Source: Paraburkholderia sp. D15 (lineage in GTDB: Bacteria; Pseudomonadota; Gammaproteobacteria; Burkholderiales; Burkholderiaceae). Taken from it: a DNA stretch of 64,000 bases. Shown piece by piece: positions 17,288-29,233 of this stretch. Each line of letters starts with the position of its first letter. The stretch's first letter is position 1. The position numbers were made by a program, and so were the translations under genes. A model generated the notes under the pieces. That model had not been told where the DNA came from. It saw nothing but the letters and a program-made list of their open reading frames with translations, and ran no database searches. Location of the stretch: contig NZ_CP110395.1 in assembly GCF_029910215.1 (NCBI RefSeq), forward strand, positions 1,674,001-1,738,000. Reading direction: 5' to 3'.

Positions 17288-17839
17288 GTGAGCCTCAAAC
17301 TGTCCCTTGCCGCCGCACTGGCCGCGTGTCTCGCGCTCGGCGGCTGCGATCAACAACAGAGCGACCAGGCCGTGCAAAAACTCAAGGCATTCTTCAACGC
17401 CGTCAAACCGGACGCGCTGCTGCTGAAGGACATGACGCCCGGCGTCACGACCGAGGCGCAGATCCGCGATCAGATGGGCAAGCCGGAAACCGAGCGCACC
17501 TTTACCGACGGCTCGAAGCGCTTCGAATATCCGCGCGGCCCCGAGGGCTTGAACACCTATATGGTCGACATCGACAGTAGCGGGAAACTGCAGTCCATCA
17601 CCCAGGTGCTGACCGCGGCCAACTTCGCGAAGATCCACGTCGGCATGAGCGAGGACGAGGTACGGCGTCTGCTCGGCAAACCGGGGCAGGTGGCGGTCTA
17701 TCCGCTGAAGCCCGAAACGGTGTGGAGCTGGAAGTGGCGCGAAGGCGGCGTGACCCAGGAAGGCTTTTTCAACGTGCACTTCGATCAGTTTCACAAGGTC
17801 TATACGACATCGCGCTCGGACGTGATCCGCGGGCGCTAG
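17288..17839 (+). CDS. OmlA/BamE-like lipoprotein
   Basis: A 183-residue predicted lipoprotein: signal sequence MSLKLSLAAALAACLALGGC with lipobox LGGC, giving a lipidated Cys at residue 20. The mature part contains two copies of the short SmpA/OmlA (BamE)-type motif: MTPGVTTEAQIRDQMGKPETE (about 49-69) and IHVGMSEDEVRRLLGKPGQVA (about 117-137). Each is a helix-turn with a GxP loop followed by beta-strands rich in Trp/Phe. BamE-like domains bind other envelope proteins; here the role is unknown. The GTG at 17288 is the start, with AGGAC seven bases upstream. It is followed by a short tandem repeat and the patatin gene 76 bases later, possibly cotranscribed. Confidence 0.82.
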   Translation: MSLKLSLAAALAACLALGGCDQQQSDQAVQKLKAFFNAVKPDALLLKDMTPGVTTEAQIRDQMGKPETERTFTDGSKRFEYPRGPEGLNTYMVDIDSSGKLQSITQVLTAANFAKIHVGMSEDEVRRLLGKPGQVAVYPLKPETVWSWKWREGGVTQEGFFNVHFDQFHKVYTTSRSDVIRGR

Positions 17840-17850
17840 ACGAAACAGAC

Positions 17851-17886
17851 ACAGATTCAGACACGGATTCAGACGCAGACTCAGAC
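17851..17886. repeat. 12-bp tandem repeat, three units
   Basis: ACAGATTCAGAC, ACGGATTCAGAC and GCAGACTCAGAC, starting 12 bases after the lipoprotein stop and ending 29 bases before the patatin start. The surrounding bases extend the CAGAC theme. Confidence 0.85.
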
Positions 17887-17915
17887 ACACGAACACATAA
17901 CGGACGGGGACAACA

Positions 17916-18869
17916 ATGATACGTCGACGTCGCTACAGCCGGATCGGGCTGGTATTAGGGGGCGGGGCCGCGCGCGGCTGGGCGCATATCGGCGCGATTC
18001 GCGCGCTGCACGAAGCGGGCATCAAGCCGGACGTGGTGTGCGGCACCTCGATCGGCGCGCTGGTCGGCGCCGTCTATGCGAACGGCGACCTCGACTGGCT
18101 GGAAGAGTGGGTGTCGCGGCTCACGTGGCAAACGGTGGTGCGCCTGCTCGATCTGCGTTTCTCGGGCGGCCTGCTGGGCGGACGCAAGGTCATCCAGCTG
18201 TTCGCCGATAAATTCGCCGGCCGCTCGATCGCGCAACTGGGGCTGCCGTTCGCGGCGGTCGCCACCGAACTCGACACGGGGCGCGAGAGCTGGCTGCAGG
18301 ACGGCAGCGTCACCGACGCGGTGCGTGCATCGATCGCGATTCCCGGCATCTTCACGCCGGTCTGGCACAACGGCGTATGGCTGGTGGACGGCGGCCTGAG
18401 CAATCCGGTGCCGGTGTCGGTCGCGCGCGGCATGCGGGCCGATTGCGTGATCGCCGTCGATCTGAACAACGACATTCTGAACGGCCGCGACTTCGGCGGC
18501 GCGGTGGTGGACACGCCGGCCATCGATCCGGCCGCGCCGCCGCCGGTCGCGCTGCGCCGCAACGGCAAGCCGTGGCCGCGCTGGCTGGCACCGGCCGACA
18601 CGCCCGTCACCGACGACGTGCGCGTGCCGCCCCCGCCGAGCGCGCGCGTTCCGTCGATGCTGAGTTCGATCGCGCAAAGCATCGACATCATGCAGGTGCG
18701 CATTACGCGCAGCCGGCTGGCGGGCGAACCGGCCGACATCCTGATCCAGCCGCGCCTGGGCGGCATGGGAATCTTCGATTTCCATCGCGCGGCACCGGCG
18801 ATCGAAGAGGGGCGGGCGGCGGTCGAATACATGCTGCCGGCGATCCGCTCGCGGCTCGGCATGGAGTGA
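17916..18869 (+). CDS. Patatin-like phospholipase (RssA-type)
   Basis: A 317-residue patatin-domain protein, a predicted lipid acyl hydrolase. The oxyanion-hole glycine motif LVLGGGAARGWAHIG (about residues 10-24), the nucleophile elbow GTSIG (about 48-52) and the catalytic Asp in DGGLSNP (about 164-170) are all present, so it should be active. It has no signal peptide. A proline-rich insert (residues about 205-245, including PPPPSARVPS) separates the catalytic core from the C-terminal helices. E. coli RssA (about 300 aa) is a close family member in layout. It starts at ATG 17916 after GGACGGGG. It may share a transcript with the lipoprotein gene before it. Confidence 0.9.
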   Translation: MIRRRRYSRIGLVLGGGAARGWAHIGAIRALHEAGIKPDVVCGTSIGALVGAVYANGDLDWLEEWVSRLTWQTVVRLLDLRFSGGLLGGRKVIQLFADKFAGRSIAQLGLPFAAVATELDTGRESWLQDGSVTDAVRASIAIPGIFTPVWHNGVWLVDGGLSNPVPVSVARGMRADCVIAVDLNNDILNGRDFGGAVVDTPAIDPAAPPPVALRRNGKPWPRWLAPADTPVTDDVRVPPPPSARVPSMLSSIAQSIDIMQVRITRSRLAGEPADILIQPRLGGMGIFDFHRAAPAIEEGRAAVEYMLPAIRSRLGME

Positions 18870-19178
18870 GGCGCAAACCGAACGAGGGCTCGGGCGGCCG
18901 CCCACGGGAGGCTCCGGGCTGCAAAGACATCCGCGCCACGGGCCGAAGCCAGGGTTAATACCAAGACCAGATCGGCCCGGCAGTCTATCGAAAAAGCGAC
19001 CCGAAACTTGCTAAATCGCGGCGGCGCCCGCCGCCCGCGCCGCGCCTTACAAACCCATATCCCCTGCAAAACCAAGCGCTGCCAGCACCTCCTGGCCGTC
19101 GACGGGGCGATGTTGCGTCGCAACACGCGCGCCATCCACCATTTGAGCAATTCATTTTCGCTTGGGAGACTCCGCGCC
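18870..19178 (+). other. Intergenic region before hisQ
   Basis: In these 309 bases I see no gene or terminator. It should hold the promoter of the hisQMP operon. No operator could be identified with confidence. Confidence 0.4.
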
Positions 19179-19952
19179 ATGCTGGATGCGTCGAACGAGC
19201 GGCTCAGCGAAGCCGCCGGCGCGTATCCCAGCCATCCTCAAACCACCTGGATGGAGACACGCGTGTTCCTTTACGGCTTTGGTCCGGTGTTGCTGGCCGG
19301 CACGATCCAGACGATCGAGCTGTCCGTCCTGTCGCTGGCGGTGGCCGTGCTGCTCGGCCTCGCGGGCGCGGCGGCAAAACTCTCGTTCAACCGGCCGCTG
19401 CGTGCGCTCGCGACCGGCTACACCACGCTGATCCGCTCGGTGCCCGACCTCGTGCTGATGCTGCTGCTGTTCTACAGCATCCAGATCGCGGTCAACAACG
19501 TCACCGACGCGCTCGGCTGGGAGCAGATCGATATCGACCCGTTCGTGGCCGGCGTGCTGACGCTCGGCTTCATCTACGGCGCGTATTTCACCGAGACGTT
19601 CCGCGGCGCGTTCCTCGCGGTGCCGCGCGGCCAGCTCGAAGCGGGCAGCGCGTACGGCATGAGCGGCGCGCGCGTGTTCACGCGCATCCTGTTTCCGCAG
19701 ATGATGCGTTTCGCGCTGCCGGGCATCGGCAACAACTGGCAGGTGCTGGTCAAGGCGACCGCGCTGGTGTCGATCATCGGTCTCGCGGATGTCGTGAAGG
19801 CCGCGCAGGACGCCGGCAAGAGCACCTTCAACATGTTCTTCTTCATCCTGGTCGCCGCGCTGATCTATCTGGCGATCACCACCGCGTCAAACCTCGTGCT
19901 GATCTGGCTGGAACGGCGCTATTCGACCGGCGTGCGCCACGCGGAGCTTTAA
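19179..19952 (+). CDS. hisQ: Histidine/arginine ABC transporter permease HisQ
   Basis: An inner-membrane permease of the polar amino acid (HisQ/ArtQ) family. From residue about 25 it matches HisQ closely: FLYGFGPVLLAGTIQTIELSVLSLAVAV, YTTLIRSVPDLVLMLLLFYSIQIAVNNVTDALG, IDPFVAGVLTLGFIYGAYFTETFRGAFLAVPRGQLEAGSAYGMSG (the EAA loop that contacts the ATPase) and LPGIGNNWQVLVKATALVS. ATG 19179 is chosen because GGGAG lies ten bases upstream; this adds 24 residues to the usual HisQ start, and ATG 19251 is the alternative. It forms an operon with hisM (4-bp gap) and hisP. Together they import basic amino acids, which feed the arginine-catabolic genes downstream. Confidence 0.93.
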   Translation: MLDASNERLSEAAGAYPSHPQTTWMETRVFLYGFGPVLLAGTIQTIELSVLSLAVAVLLGLAGAAAKLSFNRPLRALATGYTTLIRSVPDLVLMLLLFYSIQIAVNNVTDALGWEQIDIDPFVAGVLTLGFIYGAYFTETFRGAFLAVPRGQLEAGSAYGMSGARVFTRILFPQMMRFALPGIGNNWQVLVKATALVSIIGLADVVKAAQDAGKSTFNMFFFILVAALIYLAITTASNLVLIWLERRYSTGVRHAEL

Positions 19953-19956
19953 GACC

Positions 19957-20670
19957 ATGATCGACATCCTCAATCAATTCTGGCAAGCGTTCCTGTTCTG
20001 GGACGGCCAGCGTCTGTCGGGTCTCGCGGTCACGCTGTGGCTGCTGGTGGCGTCGGTGGGCATCGGCTTCTGCGCGGCGGTGCCGCTCGCGGTGGCGCGC
20101 GTGTCGAAAAAGCGCTGGCTGTCCACGCCCGTGCGCCTCTATACCTACGTGTTTCGCGGCACCCCGTTGTACGTGCAACTGTTGTTGATCTACACCGGCA
20201 TGTACAGCCTCGAATTCGTGCGTTCGCATCAACTGCTCGACGCGTTTTTCCGCAGCGGTTTTCACTGCGCGATTCTCGCGTTCGCGTTGAACACCTGCGC
20301 TTACACCACCGAGATTTTCGCCGGCGCGATCCGCTCGACCTCGCATGGCGAAGTGGAAGCCGCGCGCGCCTACGGAATGAGCTGGTTCACGATGTACCGG
20401 CGCATTGTGATACCGTCCGCGCTGCGCCGCGCGCTGCCGTTGTACAGTAACGAAGTGATCCTGATGCTGCATGCCACCACCGTCGCGTTCACGGCGACCG
20501 TGCCGGACATCCTGAAGGTGGCGCGCGACGCGAATTCGGCCACGTACCGTTCGTTCGATTCGTTCGGCCTCGCGGCGCTGATCTACCTCGTGGTGTCGTT
20601 CGCGCTGGTGGCGTTGTTCCGCCGCGCCGAGCGTCACTGGCTGGGCTACCTCGCGGTGCGCACGCACTGA
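19957..20670 (+). CDS. hisM: Histidine/arginine ABC transporter permease HisM
   Basis: The second inner-membrane permease (237 residues) of the HisQMP complex. It has five predicted membrane helices and the EAA loop AIRSTSHGEVEAARAYGMSWFTMYRRIVIPSALR, through which it contacts HisP. The early segment LYTYVFRGTPLYVQLLLIYTGMY is characteristic of HisM. It begins four bases after the hisQ stop, so the two are translated from one mRNA and would form the heterodimeric channel. The hisP gene follows after 72 bases. Confidence 0.94.
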   Translation: MIDILNQFWQAFLFWDGQRLSGLAVTLWLLVASVGIGFCAAVPLAVARVSKKRWLSTPVRLYTYVFRGTPLYVQLLLIYTGMYSLEFVRSHQLLDAFFRSGFHCAILAFALNTCAYTTEIFAGAIRSTSHGEVEAARAYGMSWFTMYRRIVIPSALRRALPLYSNEVILMLHATTVAFTATVPDILKVARDANSATYRSFDSFGLAALIYLVVSFALVALFRRAERHWLGYLAVRTH

Positions 20671-20742
20671 CCTCGTTGGCGGCGCGATACCTCAGCGGTC
20701 AGCGTCACGCAGATTGATCCGTATTTTCACAGGGAGAGCATC

Positions 20743-21534
20743 TTGCTCCACACGACTCAAACCGAAGCTTGCAAGCTGGCCGTACAGGACATTCACAAGC
20801 GCTACGGCGATAACGAAGTGCTCAAGGGCGTCTCGCTGAACGCGAACAAGGGCGACGTGATCAGCATCATCGGCGCGAGCGGATCGGGCAAGAGCACCTT
20901 CCTGCGCTGCATCAACTTCCTCGAACGGCCGAACGCCGGGCAGATCGTCGTCGACGGCGAAGCGGTGAAGACCCGGGCCGACCGCGCCGGCAATCTCGAA
21001 GTGGCCGATCACAAGCAATTGCAGCGCATCCGCACCAAGCTCGCGATGGTGTTCCAGCACTTCAATTTGTGGGCGCACATGAACGTGATCGAGAACATCG
21101 TCGAGGCGCCGATTCACGTGCTCGGCATGTCGCGCCGCGAAGCCGAGGAGCGCGCGCGCGAATACCTGGAGAAGGTCGGTCTCGCGCCGCGTCTGGAAAA
21201 ACAGTATCCGTCGCATCTGTCGGGCGGCCAGCAGCAGCGCGTGGCGATTGCCCGCGCGCTGGCGATGAACCCCGACGTGATGCTCTTCGACGAGCCGACC
21301 TCCGCGCTCGATCCCGAACTCGTCGGCGAAGTGCTGAAGGTCATGCAGAAGCTCGCCGAGGAAGGCCGCACGATGATCGTCGTCACGCACGAGATGGGTT
21401 TCGCGCGCAACGTGTCGAACCACGTGATGTTCCTGCATCAAGGGCGCACCGAAGAAGAAGGCTTGCCCGCCGAGGTGCTGAGCGCGCCGCGCAGCGAACG
21501 GCTCAAGCAGTTCCTGTCCGGCAGCCTGAAGTAA
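20743..21534 (+). CDS. hisP: Histidine/arginine ABC transporter ATP-binding protein HisP
   Basis: A 263-residue cytoplasmic ABC ATPase. Walker A is GASGSGKST (about residue 46), the Q-loop is [12 protein letters not shown], the signature is [16 protein letters not shown], Walker B is [13 protein letters not shown], and the switch His is in [12 protein letters not shown]. The insert [24 protein letters not shown] is typical of HisP. A TTG start at 20743 is used because AGGGAGAG precedes it and the first residues ([28 protein letters not shown]) match the family; no ATG is available in a suitable place. It powers import through HisQM, probably with the binding protein encoded at 30499. Confidence 0.95.
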   Translation: MLHTTQTEACKLAVQDIHKRYGDNEVLKGVSLNANKGDVISIIGASGSGKSTFLRCINFLERPNAGQIVVDGEAVKTRADRAGNLEVADHKQLQRIRTKLAMVFQHFNLWAHMNVIENIVEAPIHVLGMSRREAEERAREYLEKVGLAPRLEKQYPSHLSGGQQQRVAIARALAMNPDVMLFDEPTSALDPELVGEVLKVMQKLAEEGRTMIVVTHEMGFARNVSNHVMFLHQGRTEEEGLPAEVLSAPRSERLKQFLSGSLK

Positions 21535-21627
21535 CGCGCCGAGCCAGGCCGCGCTTTTTCGCGCTTTTAGCCGCGCCTGTTGCCGCGCGTTCTTACCACC
21601 CCGACCCACCTCAAGCCGTTTCAGCCG

Positions 21628-22683
21628 ATGGCCCGTACGTCCAGCCCGGCCCGCACCACGCAGGTCGCGATCGTTGCCTTGCCGCCCGTTTCGATGTCGG
21701 GCGTCGGGCCGATCGTGGACGCGCTCAACCTCGCCAACGAGATCGACGGCCGCGCGCTGTACCGCGTGCAGGTCTGTTCGTGGGACGGCCGCCCGGTGCC
21801 GCTCGCGGGCGGCGCGCAGTGGCCCGCCGACGCCGCGTTCGGCGACGCGATGGCGTGCGACTGGCTGATCATCGTCAGCGAGCGGTTTCAGCAGTTCGCC
21901 GACTACCGGCTTTTTCTCGCCAGCCTGTCGCGCGTCGGGCAGCGCACGCCGCTCGTCACCGGCATTCATCACGGCGTCTGGTGGCTGGCGATGGCGGGGC
22001 AGTTGTCCGGCTATCGCGTCAGCGTCAACTGGGAAACCTACCAGCAGTTCTCCGAGCAGTTCGAACGCTCCATCGTCACCCAGCAGATCTTCGAAATCGA
22101 TCGCGATCGCGCGACCTGCGCGGGCGGTCAGGCCACCGTCGACTTCATGCTGGCGATGATCGGCCGCGAACACGGTCCGGAACTGGCCGAGCGGATCGCC
22201 GACACGCTCGGCGTCGGCGTGCTGCGCGCGGGCGAGGAGCGCCAGCGCATTCCGTTCGTCACCGCGCCGGGCGAACGGCATCCGCGTCTGAACGACGCGT
22301 TGCTGCTGATGGAAGCGAATATCGAAGACCCGCTCACCACCGACGAAATCGCGACGCTCGTCGGCGTGTCGCGACGGCAACTGGAGCGGTTGTTTCGTCA
22401 GTATCTCGGCTCGATGCCGTCCAAATACTATCTGGGCCTGCGCCTGTCGAAGGCGCGCACGCAGTTGCAGCGCACCAGCAAATCCGTGGTGCAGATCAGC
22501 CTGGCGTGCGGGTTTTCGTCGGCGGCGCATTTTTCGAATGCGTACCGCGAGCGCTTCGGCGTCACGCCGCGCGAGGACCGGCGTAACTGGATCGACAAGC
22601 AGACCGGCGCGAGCGGCGCCGCCGGCGCGGCGAGCGAGCCGCGGCCAGGCGCGCTGATCGAACGGCCGGACCAGACGGATTGA
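21628..22683 (+). CDS. GlxA-family AraC regulator, ArgR-type (arginine catabolism)
   Basis: A 351-residue regulator with an N-terminal class I glutamine-amidotransferase/DJ-1-like domain (about 1-190; it keeps ATCAGGQATVDFMLAMI) and a C-terminal AraC-type double helix-turn-helix (about 240-335; TTDEIATLVGVSRRQLERLFRQYLGSMP and VVQISLACGFSSAAHFSNAYRERFGVTPREDRR). This architecture and its place between an arginine/histidine transporter and the ast operon match ArgR of pseudomonads, which activates aotJQMP and aru genes when arginine is present. I therefore infer that it controls hisQMP, ast and perhaps the binding protein at 30499. ATG 21628 is preferred to TTG 21580, but neither has a strong ribosome-binding site. 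Confidence 0.85.
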   Translation: MARTSSPARTTQVAIVALPPVSMSGVGPIVDALNLANEIDGRALYRVQVCSWDGRPVPLAGGAQWPADAAFGDAMACDWLIIVSERFQQFADYRLFLASLSRVGQRTPLVTGIHHGVWWLAMAGQLSGYRVSVNWETYQQFSEQFERSIVTQQIFEIDRDRATCAGGQATVDFMLAMIGREHGPELAERIADTLGVGVLRAGEERQRIPFVTAPGERHPRLNDALLLMEANIEDPLTTDEIATLVGVSRRQLERLFRQYLGSMPSKYYLGLRLSKARTQLQRTSKSVVQISLACGFSSAAHFSNAYRERFGVTPREDRRNWIDKQTGASGAAGAASEPRPGALIERPDQTD

Positions 22684-22747
22684 AAGCGAGCCGACAGCGC
22701 CGTCAATGCCATCAGATGCCGGCAACGCCGGGACGGTCGCGGCGCAG

Positions 22748-22785
22748 CGGCACAACGGCACAACGGCACAACGGCACAACGGCAC
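22748..22785. repeat. Octamer microsatellite upstream of astC
   Basis: CGGCACAA is repeated four times without error plus a partial unit (CGGCAC), between the regulator gene stop (22683) and astC (22935). The unit length is not a multiple of three, and the perfect copies are prone to slippage, which could alter promoter spacing of the ast operon. Confidence 0.9.
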
Positions 22786-22934
22786 GCTGGCGGCGGGCCG
22801 TGGCGCGGCGCGTAGGTACCACGGGCCGCCGGTTCGCACGGAACCTCATAGAAAGCGTCGCGTATGCGCAAGACGTATCGCAAACGGTTTCCTACACTAC
22901 CTGTACTCCCTCTCACCTGTAACGAGGATTTGCC

Positions 22935-24170
22935 ATGAACGACCTGACAGTGACACGCCAGACCTTCGACGAAGTCATGGTGCCGGTGTTTTCGCCCGCC
23001 GCCTTCGTGCCGGATCGCGGTCTCGGCTCACGCGTCTGGGATACGCAAGGCCGTGACTATATCGACTTCGCCGGCGGCATTGCCGTCACCGCGCTGGGTC
23101 ATGCCCATCCCGAACTGCTGAAAGTGCTGCACGAGCAGGGCGGCAAGCTGTGGCACATCGGCAATGGCTACACCAACGAGCCGGTGCTGCGTCTGGCCAG
23201 GCGTCTCGAGGCACTGACCTTCGCCGACCGCGCGTTCTTCGCGAACTCCGGCGCCGAAGCGAACGAAGCCGCGCTGAAGCTCGCGCGCCGCGTCGCGTTC
23301 GAGCGTCATGGCGCCGACAAGACGGAGATCGTCTCGTTCACGCAGTCGTTCCACGGCCGCACGTTCTTCACCGTGAGCGTGGGCGGGCAGCCGAAGTATT
23401 CGGAAGGCTTCGGCCCGGTGCCGGCCGGCATCGTCCACCTGCCGTACAACGACATCGAGGCGGCGAAGCAGGCGATCGGCGCGAAAACCTGCGCGGTGAT
23501 CGTCGAGCCGATCCAGGGCGAGGGCGGCGTGATTCCGGCGGATCCGGCCTTCCTGAAGGCACTGCGCGAAGCCTGCGACGCGCACGGCGCGCTGCTGATT
23601 TTCGACGAGGTACAAACGGGCGTGGGCCGCAGCGGTTACTTCTACGCGTACCAGGAAAGCGGCGTGACGCCGGACATCCTGACCACCGCGAAGGCGCTCG
23701 GCAACGGTTTCCCGATCGGCGCGATGCTGACCACCAACGAACTGGCCGCGCATTTCAAGGTCGGCGTGCACGGCACCACGTACGGCGGCAATCCGCTCGG
23801 CGCGGCGATCGCGGAGAAGGTGGTCGAGTTGATCAGCGATCCGAAGGTGCTCGAAGGCGTGCATGCGCGTAGCGACGCGCTGAAGGCCCATCTCGCGAAA
23901 CTCGACGAGCGTTTCGGCCTCTTCAGGGAAGTGCGCGGCAAGGGCCTGCTGATCGGCGCGGAACTGAACGACGCGTTCAGGGGCCGTGCGAAAGACTTCG
24001 TCACGGCAGCCGGCCAGCATGGCGTGATCATGCTGATGGCGGGTCCGGACGTGCTGCGTTTCGTGCCGTCGCTGATCATGCCGCTCGACGATATGAACGA
24101 AGGTTTCGAGCGTCTCGCGAAGGCGGTCGAATCGATCGTCGGCGCGAAGGCCGAAGCGGCGTCGAAGTGA
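22935..24170 (+). CDS. astC: Succinylornithine transaminase
   Basis: A 411-residue class III PLP aminotransferase of the acetylornithine/succinylornithine type, third enzyme of the arginine succinyltransferase (AST) pathway. It converts succinylornithine and 2-oxoglutarate into succinylglutamate semialdehyde and glutamate. Lys253 in TTAKALGNG is the PLP lysine; [14 protein letters not shown] supplies the pyridine-binding Asp, and [17 protein letters not shown] the phosphate loop. The gene heads astC-aruF-aruG-astD-astB-astE. Its acetylornithine-aminotransferase activity could also serve biosynthesis, as in E. coli. The start ATG 22935 follows GAGGA. A microsatellite lies in its upstream region. 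Confidence 0.94.
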   Translation: MNDLTVTRQTFDEVMVPVFSPAAFVPDRGLGSRVWDTQGRDYIDFAGGIAVTALGHAHPELLKVLHEQGGKLWHIGNGYTNEPVLRLARRLEALTFADRAFFANSGAEANEAALKLARRVAFERHGADKTEIVSFTQSFHGRTFFTVSVGGQPKYSEGFGPVPAGIVHLPYNDIEAAKQAIGAKTCAVIVEPIQGEGGVIPADPAFLKALREACDAHGALLIFDEVQTGVGRSGYFYAYQESGVTPDILTTAKALGNGFPIGAMLTTNELAAHFKVGVHGTTYGGNPLGAAIAEKVVELISDPKVLEGVHARSDALKAHLAKLDERFGLFREVRGKGLLIGAELNDAFRGRAKDFVTAAGQHGVIMLMAGPDVLRFVPSLIMPLDDMNEGFERLAKAVESIVGAKAEAASK

Positions 24171-24246
24171 TTGTCCGCAATGCGTTCAAGCCGATGAGCG
24201 AGCACACCAGCGAGCACACCAGCGCGCATCACACTCAACAGGAACG

Positions 24247-25355
24247 ATGATGCTCTTCGTACGCCCCAGCCGCCTCGCCGATCTCGACGCGCTCGAACAC
24301 ATGGCGCGCACCGCGCAACCGGTGCTGCATTCGCTGCCGCACGACCGGAGCGCGCTCGAAGCGCGCATCGCGTTGTCGGAAGACTCGTTTCGCGCGGACG
24401 TCGATTTCCCCGGCGAGGAGTTCTACCTGTTCGTGCTGGAAGACGCGTCGAGCGGCACGCTGCTGGGCACGGCGAGCATCGTCGCCGCGGCCGGTTACGC
24501 GGACCCGTTCTACGCGTTCCGCAACGACGCGCTGATCCATGCGTCGCGCGAACTGCATGTGAACCGCAAGATTCACGCGCTGACCATGTCGCACGAACTG
24601 ACCGGCAAAAGCCGCCTCGCCGGCTACTACATCGACCCGTCGTTGCGCAACGACGCCGCCGCGCACCTGATGTCGCGCGCGCGGATGATGTACATCGCCG
24701 CGAATCGCAAGCGCTTCACGCCCGAGGTGTTCTCGCTGCTGCTCGGCGTGACCGACGAGCACGGCGTGTCGCCGTTCTGGGAAGCGGTGGGGCGCAAGTT
24801 CTTCGGCCGCGATTTCGCCGACATCGAAATCGAATCGGGCGGCCGCAGCCGCACCTTCATCGCCGAGGTGATGCCCACCTATCCGGTGTACGTGCCCTTG
24901 CTGCCCGAAGCGGCGCAGCGCGTGCTCGGCGAGCCGGATTCGAAAGCGCTCCTCGCGTACGAGATTCACCAGGAAGAAGGCTTCGAAACGGACCGCTACA
25001 TCGATATCTTCGATGCGGGTCCGGTGCTGACCGCGCAGGTGGATCGCAGCGCCTGCGTGACGCTCAACGAAACGCGCGTGGTGCACGACGCGCCCGCCGC
25101 CGTCGCCGATGGCGCGACGTATCTGATCGCGCACAACGGCGCGGACGGCGAATTCCGCTGCGTGCTCGGCGAACTCGCCGCGGGCAAGGATGCGGGCCGG
25201 GACGCGGGGCGAATCGCCGCAAGCGACCCAGGCAGAACCGCCGGCGCGGCGCTGCCGCACGCGACACGCGCCGCGCTCGGCGTGGCGGAAGGCGACACGG
25301 TGCGCTGCGTGCCGCTGCATCGCGCGCAACAGGACGAACACATGGGAGACGCACG

Positions 25356-25359
<4 letters not shown>
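24247..25359 (+). CDS. aruF: Arginine N-succinyltransferase, alpha subunit
   Basis: A 370-residue subunit of the heteromeric arginine succinyltransferase (AruF/AruI type), which transfers succinyl from succinyl-CoA to arginine, first step of the AST pathway. It shows the family's GNAT-like fold: VRPSRLADLDALEHMA at the start, LHVNRKIHALTMSHELTGKSRLAGYYIDP, SPFWEAVGRKFFGRDFADIE and QEEGFETDRYIDIFDAGPVLTA. A low-complexity stretch near the C-terminus (AGKDAGRDAGRIAASDPG, about residues 315-333) looks like an added segment. It overlaps aruG by four bases (ATGA), which fits a two-subunit enzyme. In E. coli one gene, astA, does this job. Confidence 0.93.
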
Positions 25360-27883
<2,524 letters not shown>

Positions 27884-27892
27884 GGATCGACG

Positions 27893-29233
27893 ATGCAAGC
27901 CACTGAAGCCAATTTCGACGGCCTGGTCGGCCCGACCCACAACTACGCGGGCCTCTCGTTCGGCAACGTCGCGTCGCAGAACAACGAGAAGTCGGTCGCG
28001 AATCCGAAGGCCGCCGCGAAGCAGGGGCTGCGCAAGATGAAGCAGCTCGCCGAGCTGGGTTTTCATCAAGGCGTGCTGCCGCCGCAGGAGCGTCCGTCGA
28101 TGCGTCTGCTGCGCGAACTCGGCTTCTCCGGCGACGACGCGACGGTGATCGCGCGGGTCGCGAAAGACGCGCCCGAGCTGCTGGCCGCGGCGAGTTCCGC
28201 CTCGGCGATGTGGACCGCGAATGCGGCGACCGTGAGCCCGTCCGCCGATACGCACGACGGCCGCGTGCATTTCACGCCGGCCAATCTGTGCAGCAAGCTG
28301 CATCGCGCGATCGAGCATGAATCGACGCGCCGCACGCTGCGCGCGATTTTCAGCGACGCCGAACGCTTCGCGGTGCACGAGGCGCTGCCCGGCACGCCCG
28401 CGCTCGGCGACGAAGGCGCGGCGAATCACACGCGTTTCTGCGCGGAGTACGGCACGCGGGGCGTCGAGTTCTTCGTGTACGGGCGCTGCGAGTATCGTCG
28501 CGGGCCGGAGCCGAAGCGCTTTCCGGCGCGCCAGACCTTCGAGGCGAGCCGCGCGGTCGCGCAGCGTCACGGTCTCGACGAAGCGGCCACCGTGTATGCG
28601 CAACAGACGCCGGACGTGATCGACGCCGGCGTGTTCCATAACGACGTGATCGCGGTCGGCAATCGCAACACGCTGTTCTGCCATCAACTGGCGTTCGTCG
28701 AACAGAACGCGGTGTACGACGAATTGCGTGCGAAGCTCGCCGGCTTCAAGTCCGAATTCAACGTGATCGAAGTGCCGGACGCGCAGGTCAGCGTGGCCGA
28801 CGCGGTCGGCTCGTATCTGTTCAACAGCCAGTTGCTGACGCGTCCGGACGGCAAGCAGGTCCTCGTGGTGCCGCAGGAATGCCGCGAAAATCCGCGTGTG
28901 GCCGCGTATCTCGACGATCTGACCTCGCACAGCGGTCCGATCGACGACGTGCTCGTGTTCGATCTGCGCGAAAGCATGAAGAACGGTGGCGGCCCCGCGT
29001 GTCTGCGTCTGCGGGTGGTGTTGAACGACGCGGAACGCGCGGTGGTCAACCCGGGCGTGTGGATCGACGACACGCTGTTCGGCCGTCTGGATGCGTGGAT
29101 CGAAAAGCACTATCGCGATCGTCTCGCGCCGACCGATCTGACCGATCCGCAACTGCTGACGGAATCGCGCACCGCGCTCGACGAGCTGACGCAGATTCTC
29201 AAGCTGGGTTCGCTGTATGACTTCCAGCGCTGA
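27893..29233 (+). CDS. astB: N-succinylarginine dihydrolase
   Basis: A 446-residue enzyme of the AST pathway that hydrolyses succinylarginine to succinylornithine, releasing two ammonia and carbon dioxide. It belongs to the guanidine-modifying superfamily. The N-terminal [22 protein letters not shown] is diagnostic, and Cys370 in [11 protein letters not shown] is the nucleophile. The length matches E. coli AstB (447). It begins nine bases after astD and, depending on the chosen start, overlaps astE by 17 bases. Ammonia released here links the operon to nitrogen supply. Confidence 0.96.
   Translation: MQATEANFDGLVGPTHNYAGLSFGNVASQNNEKSVANPKAAAKQGLRKMKQLAELGFHQGVLPPQERPSMRLLRELGFSGDDATVIARVAKDAPELLAAASSASAMWTANAATVSPSADTHDGRVHFTPANLCSKLHRAIEHESTRRTLRAIFSDAERFAVHEALPGTPALGDEGAANHTRFCAEYGTRGVEFFVYGRCEYRRGPEPKRFPARQTFEASRAVAQRHGLDEAATVYAQQTPDVIDAGVFHNDVIAVGNRNTLFCHQLAFVEQNAVYDELRAKLAGFKSEFNVIEVPDAQVSVADAVGSYLFNSQLLTRPDGKQVLVVPQECRENPRVAAYLDDLTSHSGPIDDVLVFDLRESMKNGGGPACLRLRVVLNDAERAVVNPGVWIDDTLFGRLDAWIEKHYRDRLAPTDLTDPQLLTESRTALDELTQILKLGSLYDFQR

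Noticed and set aside
22748..22785. CRISPR-like array
   Set aside because: The 8-bp units are directly adjacent with no spacers, so this is a microsatellite. The same holds for the other short tandem arrays.
20692..22839. A 715-codon minus-strand frame opposite hisP and the GlxA-type regulator
   Set aside because: No recognisable domain; explained as a shadow of two well-supported genes.
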